Positions 19,822 to 30,000 of a stretch of 64,000 nucleotides of DNA are shown here, piece by piece. The position numbers and the translations under genes were made by a program. Numbering within the stretch: position 1 is the stretch's first letter; each line of letters begins with the position of its first letter. Under the pieces are notes generated by a model that was not told where the DNA came from, ran no database searches, and saw nothing but the letters and a program-made list of their open reading frames with translations. This DNA is from Sedimentibacter acidaminivorans. GTDB lineage: Bacteria > Bacillota > Clostridia > Tissierellales > Sedimentibacteraceae. The stretch spans positions 310,001 through 374,000 of the forward strand of contig NZ_JAGGKS010000003.1 in assembly GCF_017873955.1 (NCBI RefSeq), read 5' to 3'.

Positions 19822-20721
19822 TTATAATAAAATCCCATTTTTATAAATATTAATTACACCTCTTGTTGCAGATATATCTTTTTCAATTAGTGAATATCTA
19901 TTTATCACATTATTTATTTCATTTTTATAAGAAGAAAGAACATAGCTAGAATTATAAAAAACTCCACCTTTAAGCCCTATTATTATTTCCTTATCAAATT
20001 TTTTTATCTTATATGAAACTAATGTTGATTCCGCTAAATATTTACCTGCATTTTCTAACAACTTAATTGCATCAGGATTTTCTTTTCGAGAATAATCAAC
20101 AATTATTTTAAAAAGTGAAGCAATTTCATTTTTTTGATTTGTATATATATAATTCATAATATGAGAACGTGTACTCCCACCAATTCTTCCAAGCAAAGCT
20201 TCGCTTAAACTATCAAATGATATTTGCCTATCAAACTTGTACACTATTTCTTTAAATGCTTCTATAACAGTATGATAGCCACTTCCTTCATCCCCTAAAA
20301 TATGGCTCCAACCACCTACCATTTCACCTTCTCCATTTTTTTGAACATAACAAGATGATCCCGTTCCAGAAACTACAAGAATTCCATCATTATTTCCCAA
20401 ATAAGCTTTACAGGTCATTTCAGCATCATTTAATACTATTGTATTTACTCTGAATTTATTTTTTATGTAGTTCTGAATTACTTCAATATAATTTCCAGTT
20501 TCTACTGCAGCCATTCCAATACCAATTAATTGACATTCAACTCTACCTAATTCTTTTAAACATGAATCAATTAATGCACTGACATTTGAAATAGTTTCAT
20601 TTAAATTTACAGCAGGATTTCCAAATCCTCCAATATTTTTATAAATAGGATTGTATTCTAAATCATATGCAACTATTTCAGACTTTGTCCCCCCTGAATC
20701 TATTCCAATTAAATATTTCAT
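19822..20721 (-). CDS. BadF/BadG-type amino-sugar kinase (GlcNAc/MurNAc kinase-like)
   Basis: A 299-residue ASKHA-fold ATPase. The phosphate-1 loop GIDSGGTKSE is at residues 5-14, an acidic NDAEMTCKAYLG segment at about 98, and the phosphate-2 loop VSGTGSSCY at about 117 with GGWSHILGDEGSGY (about 137) following. This arrangement is that of eukaryote-type N-acetylglucosamine kinase and of clostridial MurK, which phosphorylates MurNAc and GlcNAc during cell-wall recycling. The substrate is inferred from family resemblance. AAAGGGGG precedes the ATG. It is followed by no obvious sugar-recycling partner in this window. Confidence 0.8.
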   Translation of the reverse strand: MKYLIGIDSGGTKSEIVAYDLEYNPIYKNIGGFGNPAVNLNETISNVSALIDSCLKELGRVECQLIGIGMAAVETGNYIEVIQNYIKNKFRVNTIVLNDAEMTCKAYLGNNDGILVVSGTGSSCYVQKNGEGEMVGGWSHILGDEGSGYHTVIEAFKEIVYKFDRQISFDSLSEALLGRIGGSTRSHIMNYIYTNQKNEIASLFKIIVDYSRKENPDAIKLLENAGKYLAESTLVSYKIKKFDKEIIIGLKGGVFYNSSYVLSSYKNEINNVINRYSLIEKDISATRGVINIYKNGILL

Positions 20722-20758
20722 TTTTCCCCCTTTAAATATCCATTATAAAATATTGTAT

Positions 20759-20980
20759 TTATATGTCCAGTTTATTGAGAGCGTCTCTTAAAATCTTTAT
20801 TTCTTCCTTTGTAAAGGTTACACCTTTTGCCATTTTTTCATGTTCAGGAGACCACTCTCTTATATCATATTTAGGATCTCTTTCATTCCAGCTAACTAAG
20901 TTAAACTCCTTCGTCCAACCCTTTGCTGATTCCGAAAGTATAGCTATTTCTTTAACTACCTCAAATTTTAATTCTGCCAT
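20759..20980 (-). CDS. YdbC-family PC4-like single-strand DNA-binding protein
   Basis: A 73-residue protein with the pattern of the YdbC/PC4 family: LKFEVVKEIAILSE, then KEFNLVSWNERDPKYDIREWSP, then a C-terminal helix EEIKILRDALNKL. Members are homodimeric single-stranded DNA binders related to the eukaryotic coactivator PC4. GGAG precedes the ATG. It is 37 bases upstream of the kinase gene and probably cotranscribed, though no functional link is evident. Confidence 0.85.
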   Translation of the reverse strand: MAELKFEVVKEIAILSESAKGWTKEFNLVSWNERDPKYDIREWSPEHEKMAKGVTFTKEEIKILRDALNKLDI

Positions 20981-21138
20981 TATATTTTCTCCTTGAATTT
21001 TTATAGTTTTTCTTCACACATTATTATACTCTATTACCATTATTCAATTCAACCACATTTTTCAATACTAAATTATTATGAAATAATTCAAAACATTAAA
21101 TCTCGATCTGACCACTTCCAAAATATCAAAACTGAACA

Positions 21139-21166
21139 TTTACAGAGTGACAGTCTTGGATATAAT
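21139..21166 (+). promoter_or_regulatory. Sigma-A promoter of the ECF S-component gene
   Basis: TTTACA (21139-21144) and TATAAT (21161-21166) are separated by 16 bases and lie 35 bases before the ATG at 21201. I looked for a vitamin riboswitch in the upstream 100 bases and did not recognise one. Confidence 0.55.
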
Positions 21167-21200
21167 TAATATATAATATAATAAATTTCGAGGAGGAATT

Positions 21201-21779
21201 ATGATAGGTAAAAAAAAGAAATTTTCAATATATCAATTAACTGTGATTGGTTTAATGTCAGCAATGGTTTTTGTAGCAACAAACTTTAGAATAGAAATAC
21301 CAACACCCTTAGGCAAGACCATGCTACATCTAGGCAATGTAATGTGTTTATTAAGCGGAATTTTCTTCGGTGGAGTTACAGGAGGTTTAGCTGCAGGATT
21401 TGGTTCAGCCATATATGACTTGTTTGATCCAGCTTTTGCACCTGAATTTTGGATAACATTTATAATGAAATTTACTATGGGTTTCATCGCTGGGAAAATT
21501 TCTCACATGAGAGGATTTAATGGAGAAAATAAGAAAATTAACTTAATAGCTGCTATAGTAGCTGCAATAACATATGTTTTATTATATGTATGTAAAACTA
21601 TTTTCTTACAACTTATTATTCTTGAAAGCACTTGGCAAGCAGTTTCTGCAGTAGCAGTTACAAAATTTCTAGTTTCTTCTACAAATGCAATAATTGCTGT
21701 AATTGCATCACTAGCCCTATCAATAAGCTTACGCCCGGCTTTAAAAGCAGCAGGTGTATTTAGAAAACTCGAAAGATAA
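21201..21779 (+). CDS. ECF transporter S component
   Basis: A 192-residue membrane protein with about six helices and the S-component layout: a short basic N-terminus, QLTVIGLMSAMVFVATNF as helix 1, and the glycine-rich GGVTGGLAAGFGSAIYDL (about 58-75) facing the binding pocket. S components capture a vitamin or metal and dock with a shared EcfAAT energising module, which is not in this window. No riboswitch or neighbouring biosynthetic gene reveals the ligand. A GAGGAGG site precedes the ATG. Confidence 0.83.
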   Translation: MIGKKKKFSIYQLTVIGLMSAMVFVATNFRIEIPTPLGKTMLHLGNVMCLLSGIFFGGVTGGLAAGFGSAIYDLFDPAFAPEFWITFIMKFTMGFIAGKISHMRGFNGENKKINLIAAIVAAITYVLLYVCKTIFLQLIILESTWQAVSAVAVTKFLVSSTNAIIAVIASLALSISLRPALKAAGVFRKLER

Positions 21780-21851
21780 AAAAACTTTAAATTTAACAAA
21801 AAACCAAGGCATACAAGACCACATACATTTAGTATATACGCAATTAATTAC

Positions 21852-21875
21852 TGGGCGACCGCAAGGGATCGCCCA
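21852..21875. repeat. GC-rich hairpin between convergent genes
   Basis: A 7-bp stem (TGGGCGA / TCGCCCA) closes on a CCGCAAGGGA loop in otherwise AT-rich DNA, just beyond the end of the ECF gene and 5 bases before the end of the convergent DNA-metabolism gene. Its GC content is unlike the surroundings. It may be a small palindromic repeat or a terminator without a good T run. Confidence 0.5.
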
Positions 21876-21879
21876 TGGT

Positions 21880-22608
21880 TTATATAAATTCAACCATATT
21901 CTTTCTATATCTTGCTGGAACAAATTGAAATTGTAAATCAATATTTGTTCTTTCTTTAATTGCAAGGTCTGTGAAATATTGTTTCCACAGATCTCTAAAC
22001 ATTTTTTCATCTTGTGAATATTCTATATTAATTGAATCTTTTAACTCTTTTATTTCCCATCTTTCGTTTGCATAAACAACAACCTTTTTTCGTTTCTCAT
22101 CATGTATTATAAATTTTTCATATTTATATCTGTCAGCAAAATGTTCTACAATTAATATTAATATATCGTTATCTGGAGCAAATTTAGAATACAATATTCC
22201 ATTAACATCAGAAAATCGAAGTATTCCAAGAAATCTATGGGTTTCCGCTCCAACTTTTAGATAAATTTGATTTATTGGTAAAACTTTCTCGTGTGAGAAA
22301 AAGTTCATGGTATTTTTACCATATCTAAAAGCAAAAATAAGAAAATCAAGTATTGTATTTTCCTTATTTTCATTGCTTGATAAGTAACAATAATAAACAT
22401 TAATATAGGCTTCTCTAGATATTTTGTTATTTATTGCATCACAAACTATTTTTGCTTTTTCATAGTCAGTATCAACTATCTCAAAAGAGTTAATAATAGA
22501 TTGCTGATATCTTGAATATTCAAATATACCAGAAGCCTTTTCTTTTTTATAATGATAAAAAATACATGTCATAAGGCCTTCAAATGTTCCATCATATAAG
22601 TAGTCCAT
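21880..22608 (-). CDS. TIGR03915-family SAM-linked DNA metabolism protein
   Basis: A 242-residue protein matching TIGR03915 (DUF4130-containing), found almost always beside a radical-SAM partner as here. I see the family opening YLYDGTFEGLMTCIFYHY and the C-terminal FVPARYRKNMVEF. In the middle, ETHRFLGILRFSDVNGILYSKFAPDNDIL is the most conserved-looking block. No enzymatic function has been established for the family; DNA repair or modification has been proposed from its occasional fusion with uracil-DNA glycosylase. It starts 14 bases after the radical-SAM stop and is certainly cotranscribed. Confidence 0.85.
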   Translation of the reverse strand: MDYLYDGTFEGLMTCIFYHYKKEKASGIFEYSRYQQSIINSFEIVDTDYEKAKIVCDAINNKISREAYINVYYCYLSSNENKENTILDFLIFAFRYGKNTMNFFSHEKVLPINQIYLKVGAETHRFLGILRFSDVNGILYSKFAPDNDILILIVEHFADRYKYEKFIIHDEKRKKVVVYANERWEIKELKDSINIEYSQDEKMFRDLWKQYFTDLAIKERTNIDLQFQFVPARYRKNMVEFI

Positions 22609-22622
22609 AACAACTTTACTCC

Positions 22623-23870
22623 TTACATAAACTCAAAAATAGAAAACTGTTTTTGAGCTTCTTTAAATCTAATTTCATTTTTTATTGAATCTGGCTCAAA
22701 TTTCGTATTACCGTAGTATTTTCCTTTAACTGTAATAAAGTGCTTCGCTCTTTTTAATACTGTTTTCATTTTTATAAGTGAATCATATGAAAGCTCTGCA
22801 TTTTTTCTTTCCCTAATTATTCTTTGTGCACTTTTCACACCTAAACCTGGAATCCTCAACAATTCTTCATATGATGCTTTATTAATTTCTATAGGAAACC
22901 TATCAATATTTCTTAGTGCATACATCATTTTAGGATCAAATTCTAAATCAAGGTTAAAATCTATTTCTGTAAAAAGCTCTTCTGACTTAAAATAATAATA
23001 ACGCATTAACCAATCAGCCTGATACAATCTATGTTCCCTAACAAGTGGTGGAACTGTATTTACAGATGGTAAATTCGGACCTGATATAACTGGTATATAA
23101 GCAGAGAAAAAAACACGTTTCATATTAAATCTATCATATAGATTCTGTGATAAATTAAGTATTGTTTTATCACTATCTGGTGTAGCACCTATTATCATTT
23201 GAGTTGACTGACCACCAGGCACAAAGCGAGGTGTATTTTTAAAAACTTTTTTATCTTCGATAGTTCTAGTCATTTCTGAATTAATTACTGACATAGGTTG
23301 AATTATACTTTCTATTTTTTTCTGCGGAGCTAAAATTTTAAGGCTTTCTCTAGTAGGTAGTTCTATGTTTACGCTCATTCTATCTGCTAAAGCACCAGTT
23401 TTTTTTACCAAAGCTGGATCGGCCCCCGGTATGACCTTTACATGAACATATCCCCAAAAATTATATTTATACCTCAACAACTCTAAAACTTTATAGATGT
23501 TTTCCATAGTATAATCTGGATTTTTCTCTACAGCAGAACTTAGGAATAATCCCTCAATATAATTTCTTCTATAAAACTGAATAGTAAGTTCTGCTACTTC
23601 TTCTGGTGTAAAACTTGCACGTTTTACAGGATTTGTAACTCTATTTAAACAATAATGACAGTCATATATGCAATCATTTGTTAGAAGTATTTTCAATAAA
23701 GAGATACATCTCCCATCTGATGACCAAGCATGACAAATACCTGCTGCTGAAGCATTACCTATACCGCCTGTATTTTTATTTTTTCTTTCAACACCGCTAG
23801 ACACACAAGATACATCATATTTAGCTGCATCTGATAAAATTTTCAGTTTTTCAAATATTATATCGTTCAT
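22623..23870 (-). CDS. Putative DNA modification/repair radical SAM protein (TIGR03916)
   Basis: A 415-residue radical SAM enzyme. The cluster-binding CxxxCxxC is CIYDCHYC at about residues 70-77. A CSS/CHAW cysteine region precedes it. The C-terminal part contains helix-hairpin-helix motifs (LLRIPGLGVKSAQRI, about 345-359) that bind DNA nonspecifically. This combination defines TIGR03916, a putative DNA modification or repair enzyme of unknown reaction. It forms a two-gene operon with the TIGR03915 protein downstream. Confidence 0.88.
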   Translation of the reverse strand: MNDIIFEKLKILSDAAKYDVSCVSSGVERKNKNTGGIGNASAAGICHAWSSDGRCISLLKILLTNDCIYDCHYCLNRVTNPVKRASFTPEEVAELTIQFYRRNYIEGLFLSSAVEKNPDYTMENIYKVLELLRYKYNFWGYVHVKVIPGADPALVKKTGALADRMSVNIELPTRESLKILAPQKKIESIIQPMSVINSEMTRTIEDKKVFKNTPRFVPGGQSTQMIIGATPDSDKTILNLSQNLYDRFNMKRVFFSAYIPVISGPNLPSVNTVPPLVREHRLYQADWLMRYYYFKSEELFTEIDFNLDLEFDPKMMYALRNIDRFPIEINKASYEELLRIPGLGVKSAQRIIRERKNAELSYDSLIKMKTVLKRAKHFITVKGKYYGNTKFEPDSIKNEIRFKEAQKQFSIFEFM

Positions 23871-24031
23871 AATTCACCTGTTTATTAGTATAGATAAATT
23901 ATATCACAGTGAATATAGGCTGTCAAACATTTGTTCTAGTACTTTTGTTTATACTAATTATTCACCTAAAATTCTTTGTTTTTTCAAAGAATTTATTATA
24001 AATGTAATTTGAATGAACCTAAAAATTCAAT

Positions 24032-24076
24032 AAAAGTAGTGATGAACTATCTACTTTATAGCTCATCACTACTTTT
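24032..24076 (-). terminator. Terminator of the SLH surface protein gene
   Basis: A perfect 14-bp inverted repeat (AAAAGTAGTGATGA / TCATCACTACTTTT) with a 17-base loop lies 19 bases after the stop at 24096. On the minus strand the arm ends in TTTT followed by more T-rich sequence. Confidence 0.8.
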
Positions 24077-24095
24077 AATGTTTCTACTTATATTT

Positions 24096-27000
24096 TTATT
24101 TAACTATTTTTTCTATAAACCTTTGTAAAATTGTTGCTACTTCTGCCCTTGTTGCCTCTCCTTTTGGATCTATAATATTGTTAGGTTTTCCTGTTAATAA
24201 ACCATTTGCTATCATCCATTTTATTGGTTCACTGGCCCATGATGAAATATTATTATTATCTGCAAAGTTTGTAATATCAACAGTCGATAATACATCATAT
24301 TTCATATATTTTGCATATCGATACAGTATAACTGACAACTGCTCTCTTGTTATATTATCTAGTGTTCCAAATAATCCGTTACCATAGCCTTCCACAATTT
24401 TATTTTTTGATGCCCATATAACTGCATTTTCATACCAAGATTGTGTTTCTATATCTTTATACGATGTACCCTTTATTGTTGGTGAACCTGCTAATCGGTA
24501 TAAAACAGTTACAATCATAGACCTTGTCATACTCATTTGCGGTCCGAATTCTTCATCTGTTATTCCTTTAAACAACCCTTTCGCAACTACATAATTTACA
24601 CTTTCAAAATACCAATCGTCTGAATTAACGTCTTTAAATATTGGTGTTTGAACAATTTCTTGCCCTGTTGTATCATTTACAATGTTATTGCTACCACTTC
24701 CATTTCCACCGCTGTTTCCGCCGTTATTACCATCTCCATCATCAATTGGTGTTTCGTCATATGTTTTTTCACCAATTGTATATGTTGTCGAAAACACAGT
24801 GCTATCATCCATTCCTACTTTTGAAGCTATCGCCTTTAATTTGCAAGATTCAGAAATTAAAATTGGTGCTGTATATGTTCTTGATGTTGGAGTTGGTGTT
24901 GTTCCATCTGTTGTGTAGTAAATCGCTGCATCTTCAGTTTCTGTGGTTAAAATTACTTCTTGTGCATCATCATATTTACCGCCACTTATATTTACAATTG
25001 GCTCAAGAACTGTTTGTCTTGCTGTAATCTCAATATCTTTTGTATAGTCACTTTCCATAGGAACTCCTGCATAGCTTAATGCATTTTGAGATACTAATAC
25101 TGTATATTTTTTCGGTGTTACTCCATCATCTTCAAATTGTTTAAATCCTCCAAGATATTGTGTATTATCCGCATTAAATCTAATACGCTTTACAAATGTA
25201 TCTGATGATATAACATCACTTTGATAAACTCCATCAACCACATATCCTGTATTTGGTGCAGCCACGATGAAATCAATATCATAACATGGAATATTTTGTC
25301 CTCCAACCGTTTCAAAAACTTGAATATTCGATACATTGTTTTCTTTATCATATATGGATTCAGCTTTCATATATTTTGAAAACTCAACTTCTAAACCTGA
25401 TGAATCAGCGGTTGCACCTATAACATCCGGTGCCTCTAAAGAAAGAAGGCCTATATTAACTTCGGTATGCATTGGTGGAACGGTCATAGATTTTGTTAAT
25501 GCTGTTTGATATTTGTTTGAACTATCATTAAATAGAACCCTCCAATTTCCTACTGGTACCTCCCATCCATATTTACCGTTATTGTCAGTAATTTGTGGGT
25601 TTTCTTGCTCTGACAATGTCAAGAACTCATCGTCCCATGCTTCCCAACTTCCGTTATTATCAGTTTGCGCTGTTGCTGTAATACCCTCAACTCTTTGGTT
25701 TTCAATTGCTTCAAATACATAACCTGATGGATCCATTAGATATTCAGGGTCTTCCGGATCATCTTCTTCGCCGATATCTTTTTCTTCCAAACGTAGCTGC
25801 ATAATTATTTGTGATATTATGCTATTCCCCCATAGATTATATTCTGCATCTATTTTTGTAGTATAAACCATGTTTCCAGTTGATACTATATAGCTTAAAC
25901 ATTTGCCTGGTAGGGAGAAAAAACTTGAACCGTAACCAACAACTCCCATTAGACTACTAATAGAGTGACTATCTCTTCTTGCATACTGATATTCCCTAAT
26001 TTCATCATATAATCTACTGCGTACATTTGAATTCTTTATACGATCAGTTAAGCTTCTTAAATTAGCAGGATCTATGCTTGCTGGTCCTGAAAATATTTGT
26101 ACTGCTGTTGCTACTCCTCCTATAACCTGCATTCCCTTTCCATAATTTCCAAGATTAGCTGTTCTATTTCGGAACCCTTCATATGCTATTTCACCAGTGT
26201 TTTGAACATATCCCATATAATCAACTTTACCAGATATATTCCTTGCAGTATCTAAATTTGTAGATTTAGCCATTATATCTGCTTTTATACTTTTTGTAAC
26301 TATTGATACATTGTCTCTGCTCGCAATCAATGAATTTAATTGTGCACCTACTAAAATTTTTGGATTTTCATTAATGTTTGCATCTATGGTACCACTTTTT
26401 AGTTTATTAGCTAATCCTTCACTAAAATACATGGTTCTATTTACCCTAAAATCATATCCTGTTTCAGTAGAACTATCTTTATACAAATAATACTCTCCAT
26501 CACTACCCACAGAAACTTTTCTAAAGCCTTGTGCTATAAGCTGTTCTACTGAATAACCATTTACATCTTCATAGTTCACTTCTATTCCTATTTTTCCATC
26601 TCCGAAGTTTTTGTAAGCTTTTAATGAATTTTGTGTCTGTTCAGCAATTACTGCACCATTAGTATCTCGATATGGTTGCGGAATATTAGCAGGTTCAATT
26701 TTATCAAGATTATTGAGAGAATCTTCAAAGTCCTCTTCTGACGGTGAATTAAACCCATTCAAAAGCCCCATGTCTTCTCCATTTTTCAGAGAGTAAAACA
26801 CTGATATATTTCCTATATCTCTACCTATTACAGCTTCCATTTTCCAATCAGAATATTGACCATTTAAGTTGTCACGAACTAAAGTAGCAGGATATTTTGT
26901 TTTATATCCATCTTTACTAGTGTTAATAACATATACATTTTCGAGCTGTGAGCTCACGAGTTTATTTATTCTAAAACTAACACGGCTTAATCCAGATGAA

Positions 27001-30000
27001 TTATATATGCAAACCCCCTCTGGTGTATCACCGAGAGTATCAACGGAATATTTTTTTATAGCAGGGTCATCTAATGAACTGTAATGAGCTATGTTAATAA
27101 ATTCATAGTTGCTTACAGTTGCCCTGTCTTCACCATCTATTACTTCACATAATATTTCTTTTGATTTGTATACCTCGCCTTGTTGTGTAGTCATCTCAGC
27201 TCTCAGAGTATGTACTGCGGTTTTTTGTGGTGTAGTTAATGATGCAACAATGCTATAGCTATGTTTGCTGTTAGCCTTAGTACTACAAATCAATACATCT
27301 CCGTCATATATATCAATGTCACTATTAGCAAAAGCCATACCACGAATGGTTATATCTGATGCTGGCTTTATTACTTGTTTTGATGCGATAATACTTACTT
27401 GAGGAGTGTCTACAGCAGTTCTAAATGTTGCTCCTTTATCAACTCCATTTCGACTAAAATAAAGATTTAAAATTGAATTATTTTTAAGTTTATCAGGTAC
27501 TGAATCTGCAGTGTAGGTTATAGTATAATTTCCTTCTGCATCAGGTGTATAGTTATCACTATAAAAATTAGATTCAACACCATTTACTGCCTTATCATAA
27601 ACTGCCCTATATTGATCATCATATGCAGATATTGATTTTAATGTAAAATCGTTTTTTAATAGTTCACTAACTATTACTTTTGCTTTAACATATATTTTTC
27701 CACTGCGTCCATCTGTTGATGTAGGTACAAATTTAGTATCGAAATGTACATCATACGGAATTAACATATCTTTTGTAACGTTAGAAGGAATTGTAATTTC
27801 TCCCAATTTTAATTCCTTTCCATTTTCCACCACGACACTTTTTTTAACATAATGTGTATTTTCTATCCATCCCAAAGAATCGAATGTCTCAATTTTTGAA
27901 AGTCCATTTAAGTTTGTTATATCATAGCTTGAGAAAATTAAAACGGTATAATCTCCTTCATTTAAAGCATATGTATCCGAGGTAACTTTTTCATCTGAAC
28001 TGATGAAATATGAAACAATATTACCTAATTCATTGTAAATTGCCATATAAGTAGCAGGAGGAGTTTCAACTTTTTTAACTATATCCGCTGTAATAACTCC
28101 CTTAGGAATCGCTACTAAATCAACTGCACCATTTCCATATTCATCAAGGGTAACTGTGTAAAATTCAACTTCATTTACATATCCATTGTGAAACTTTGGA
28201 TATACTCTAATAGTTTGATTGCTCAATTCTTTGCCCAATTCTATTGTATCACTGTTACCGCTACCTACAATGTAATTTCCTTCTGTATCAGTGATTTTTA
28301 TATATGATATAGAATTGTAATTTTCCAATAATAGTATATCATTATAATTTTCATTATTAGTTTGAAGAGGTCTTGAATATGAATTTATTTTTAATCTGTT
28401 TTGGTCAGCATAATTTAAATCCACATCAATCTCTTGATTAGCTTCATTACTTGTTGCATATTCTACAAATTTAGTTTCATAATTTTCTTTACTTGCTACT
28501 ATTTCGGTATCAAAATTTGGATACACTGTAAACAATACCTTTCCATTCTCATCAGTTACTCCTGAAGTATTGTAATAAAAATGAATTTGACCATTGATCA
28601 CAACTTGATTCAAACTAACTGTTGCTCCTATCAATGTTCTTCCTTCCACATTACTATCATTTATCGTAATTTGAATGGTTGATGTTGAAATATTACTTAC
28701 AGTTAAATTTTGCGAGTTCACTCCCCCGTTAAGTGTTATAGGTGTTGTAACCTTTTCAGGCAAACTATATTTTTTTAAATCAGAATATGGTAAAACCAAA
28801 TTGTAACTATCAATTACCATACCTTCATATAATCCTACTTTTTCTACATTAGGTTTTGCATATCCATTATAAATATTGTCATTAACGGTATAGCTATAAT
28901 TTATGTATGCATCAGGAGATAATTCAGCACCATTAACATTAAATATTATGCTTGCTGGTTTACGAGCATTACTCAAGTCTATTGTTGCAGCTTCACCAGA
29001 TACAGCATCAAATTGACCACTTTTATATGTGTTTAAACTGTCAAGCAAAGAATAGTTATAACTTCCTGGCTTTATAATATTAAAATCAAAATTTGTATTT
29101 CCATTATCAATTATTTTCGTTTTGCTTCTCCCATCATGATTAAAAATTCGAAGATATTTACCATCGAAATCTCCTGTATTTGGTAATCCATTAAATTCTA
29201 CTTGAGCTGCTACAGAATATGGTTTTTCCTCTATCTTAGAAACAAAATTTGTTACAAAAGAAGGATCTACTATTTTATATTCTATAGAAACTATCTCTGC
29301 TGCATCAGATGGTATAGATTCTTGACCTGAATAAACCCCATTTTTTGTTTCTATTAGATTTGTATCTTTACTTTTATCCACATTAGCTGCATCTTTATAA
29401 TTAAGAGTCGCTATACCATTGAAGTTTGCTTTTCCATTGATGGTATATTTTATGTTGCTTAGATTTTCAACATAATATTTTCCCCCAAGGAATTCAGTTT
29501 TTATGTCTGAACGATAATATGTAATATATGGTTCTTCAACGACATTTACTAGAACTTCATTATACTTTGAATTTAATCCTAAAGTATCAATCATATAAAA
29601 ATACAATTTTTTTGCATTAGAATCATTAAAATTAATTAACTTTGAATATGTGTATAAATCTTCCGTACCTGAAGTTCGCTTCAATGTATATGTTTCAAGG
29701 ATATTGTCCATTTCATCTAATACATCAACCATACCTACATTACCAGCACCACCTAATTGAATATAGAGATTGTAATCTGCAAATTTATTTAATGTTAGTA
29801 TTTCTTCTCCATATTTTCCCATTATTCCACAAATAGTCGGTGCTTCAGCAAAAGTTGTGCGGTAATTTACAGAGACAGATGTATTATATACAACACCCCC
29901 AGTGCCCTTGAATTCAAAATAAATAGTCTTATTTCCAAACCCATCACTTAATGTAAAACTAACTGAATTTTCTATGGAAGAAAAAGGCAATGTAGAAAGT

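Noticed and set aside
21050-21180. Region ahead of the ECF S component examined for a vitamin riboswitch
   Set aside because: No conserved core of a cobalamin, thiamine, FMN, preQ1 or folate switch could be seen; only a simple promoter.
21852-21875. GC-rich hairpin considered as a structured RNA
   Set aside because: Only seven base pairs and an unremarkable loop; kept as a plain hairpin.
24641-25027. A 128-codon plus-strand frame over the SLH gene
   Set aside because: Low-complexity mirror of the Thr/Asn-rich repeat coding on the minus strand; no ribosome site or recognisable motif.
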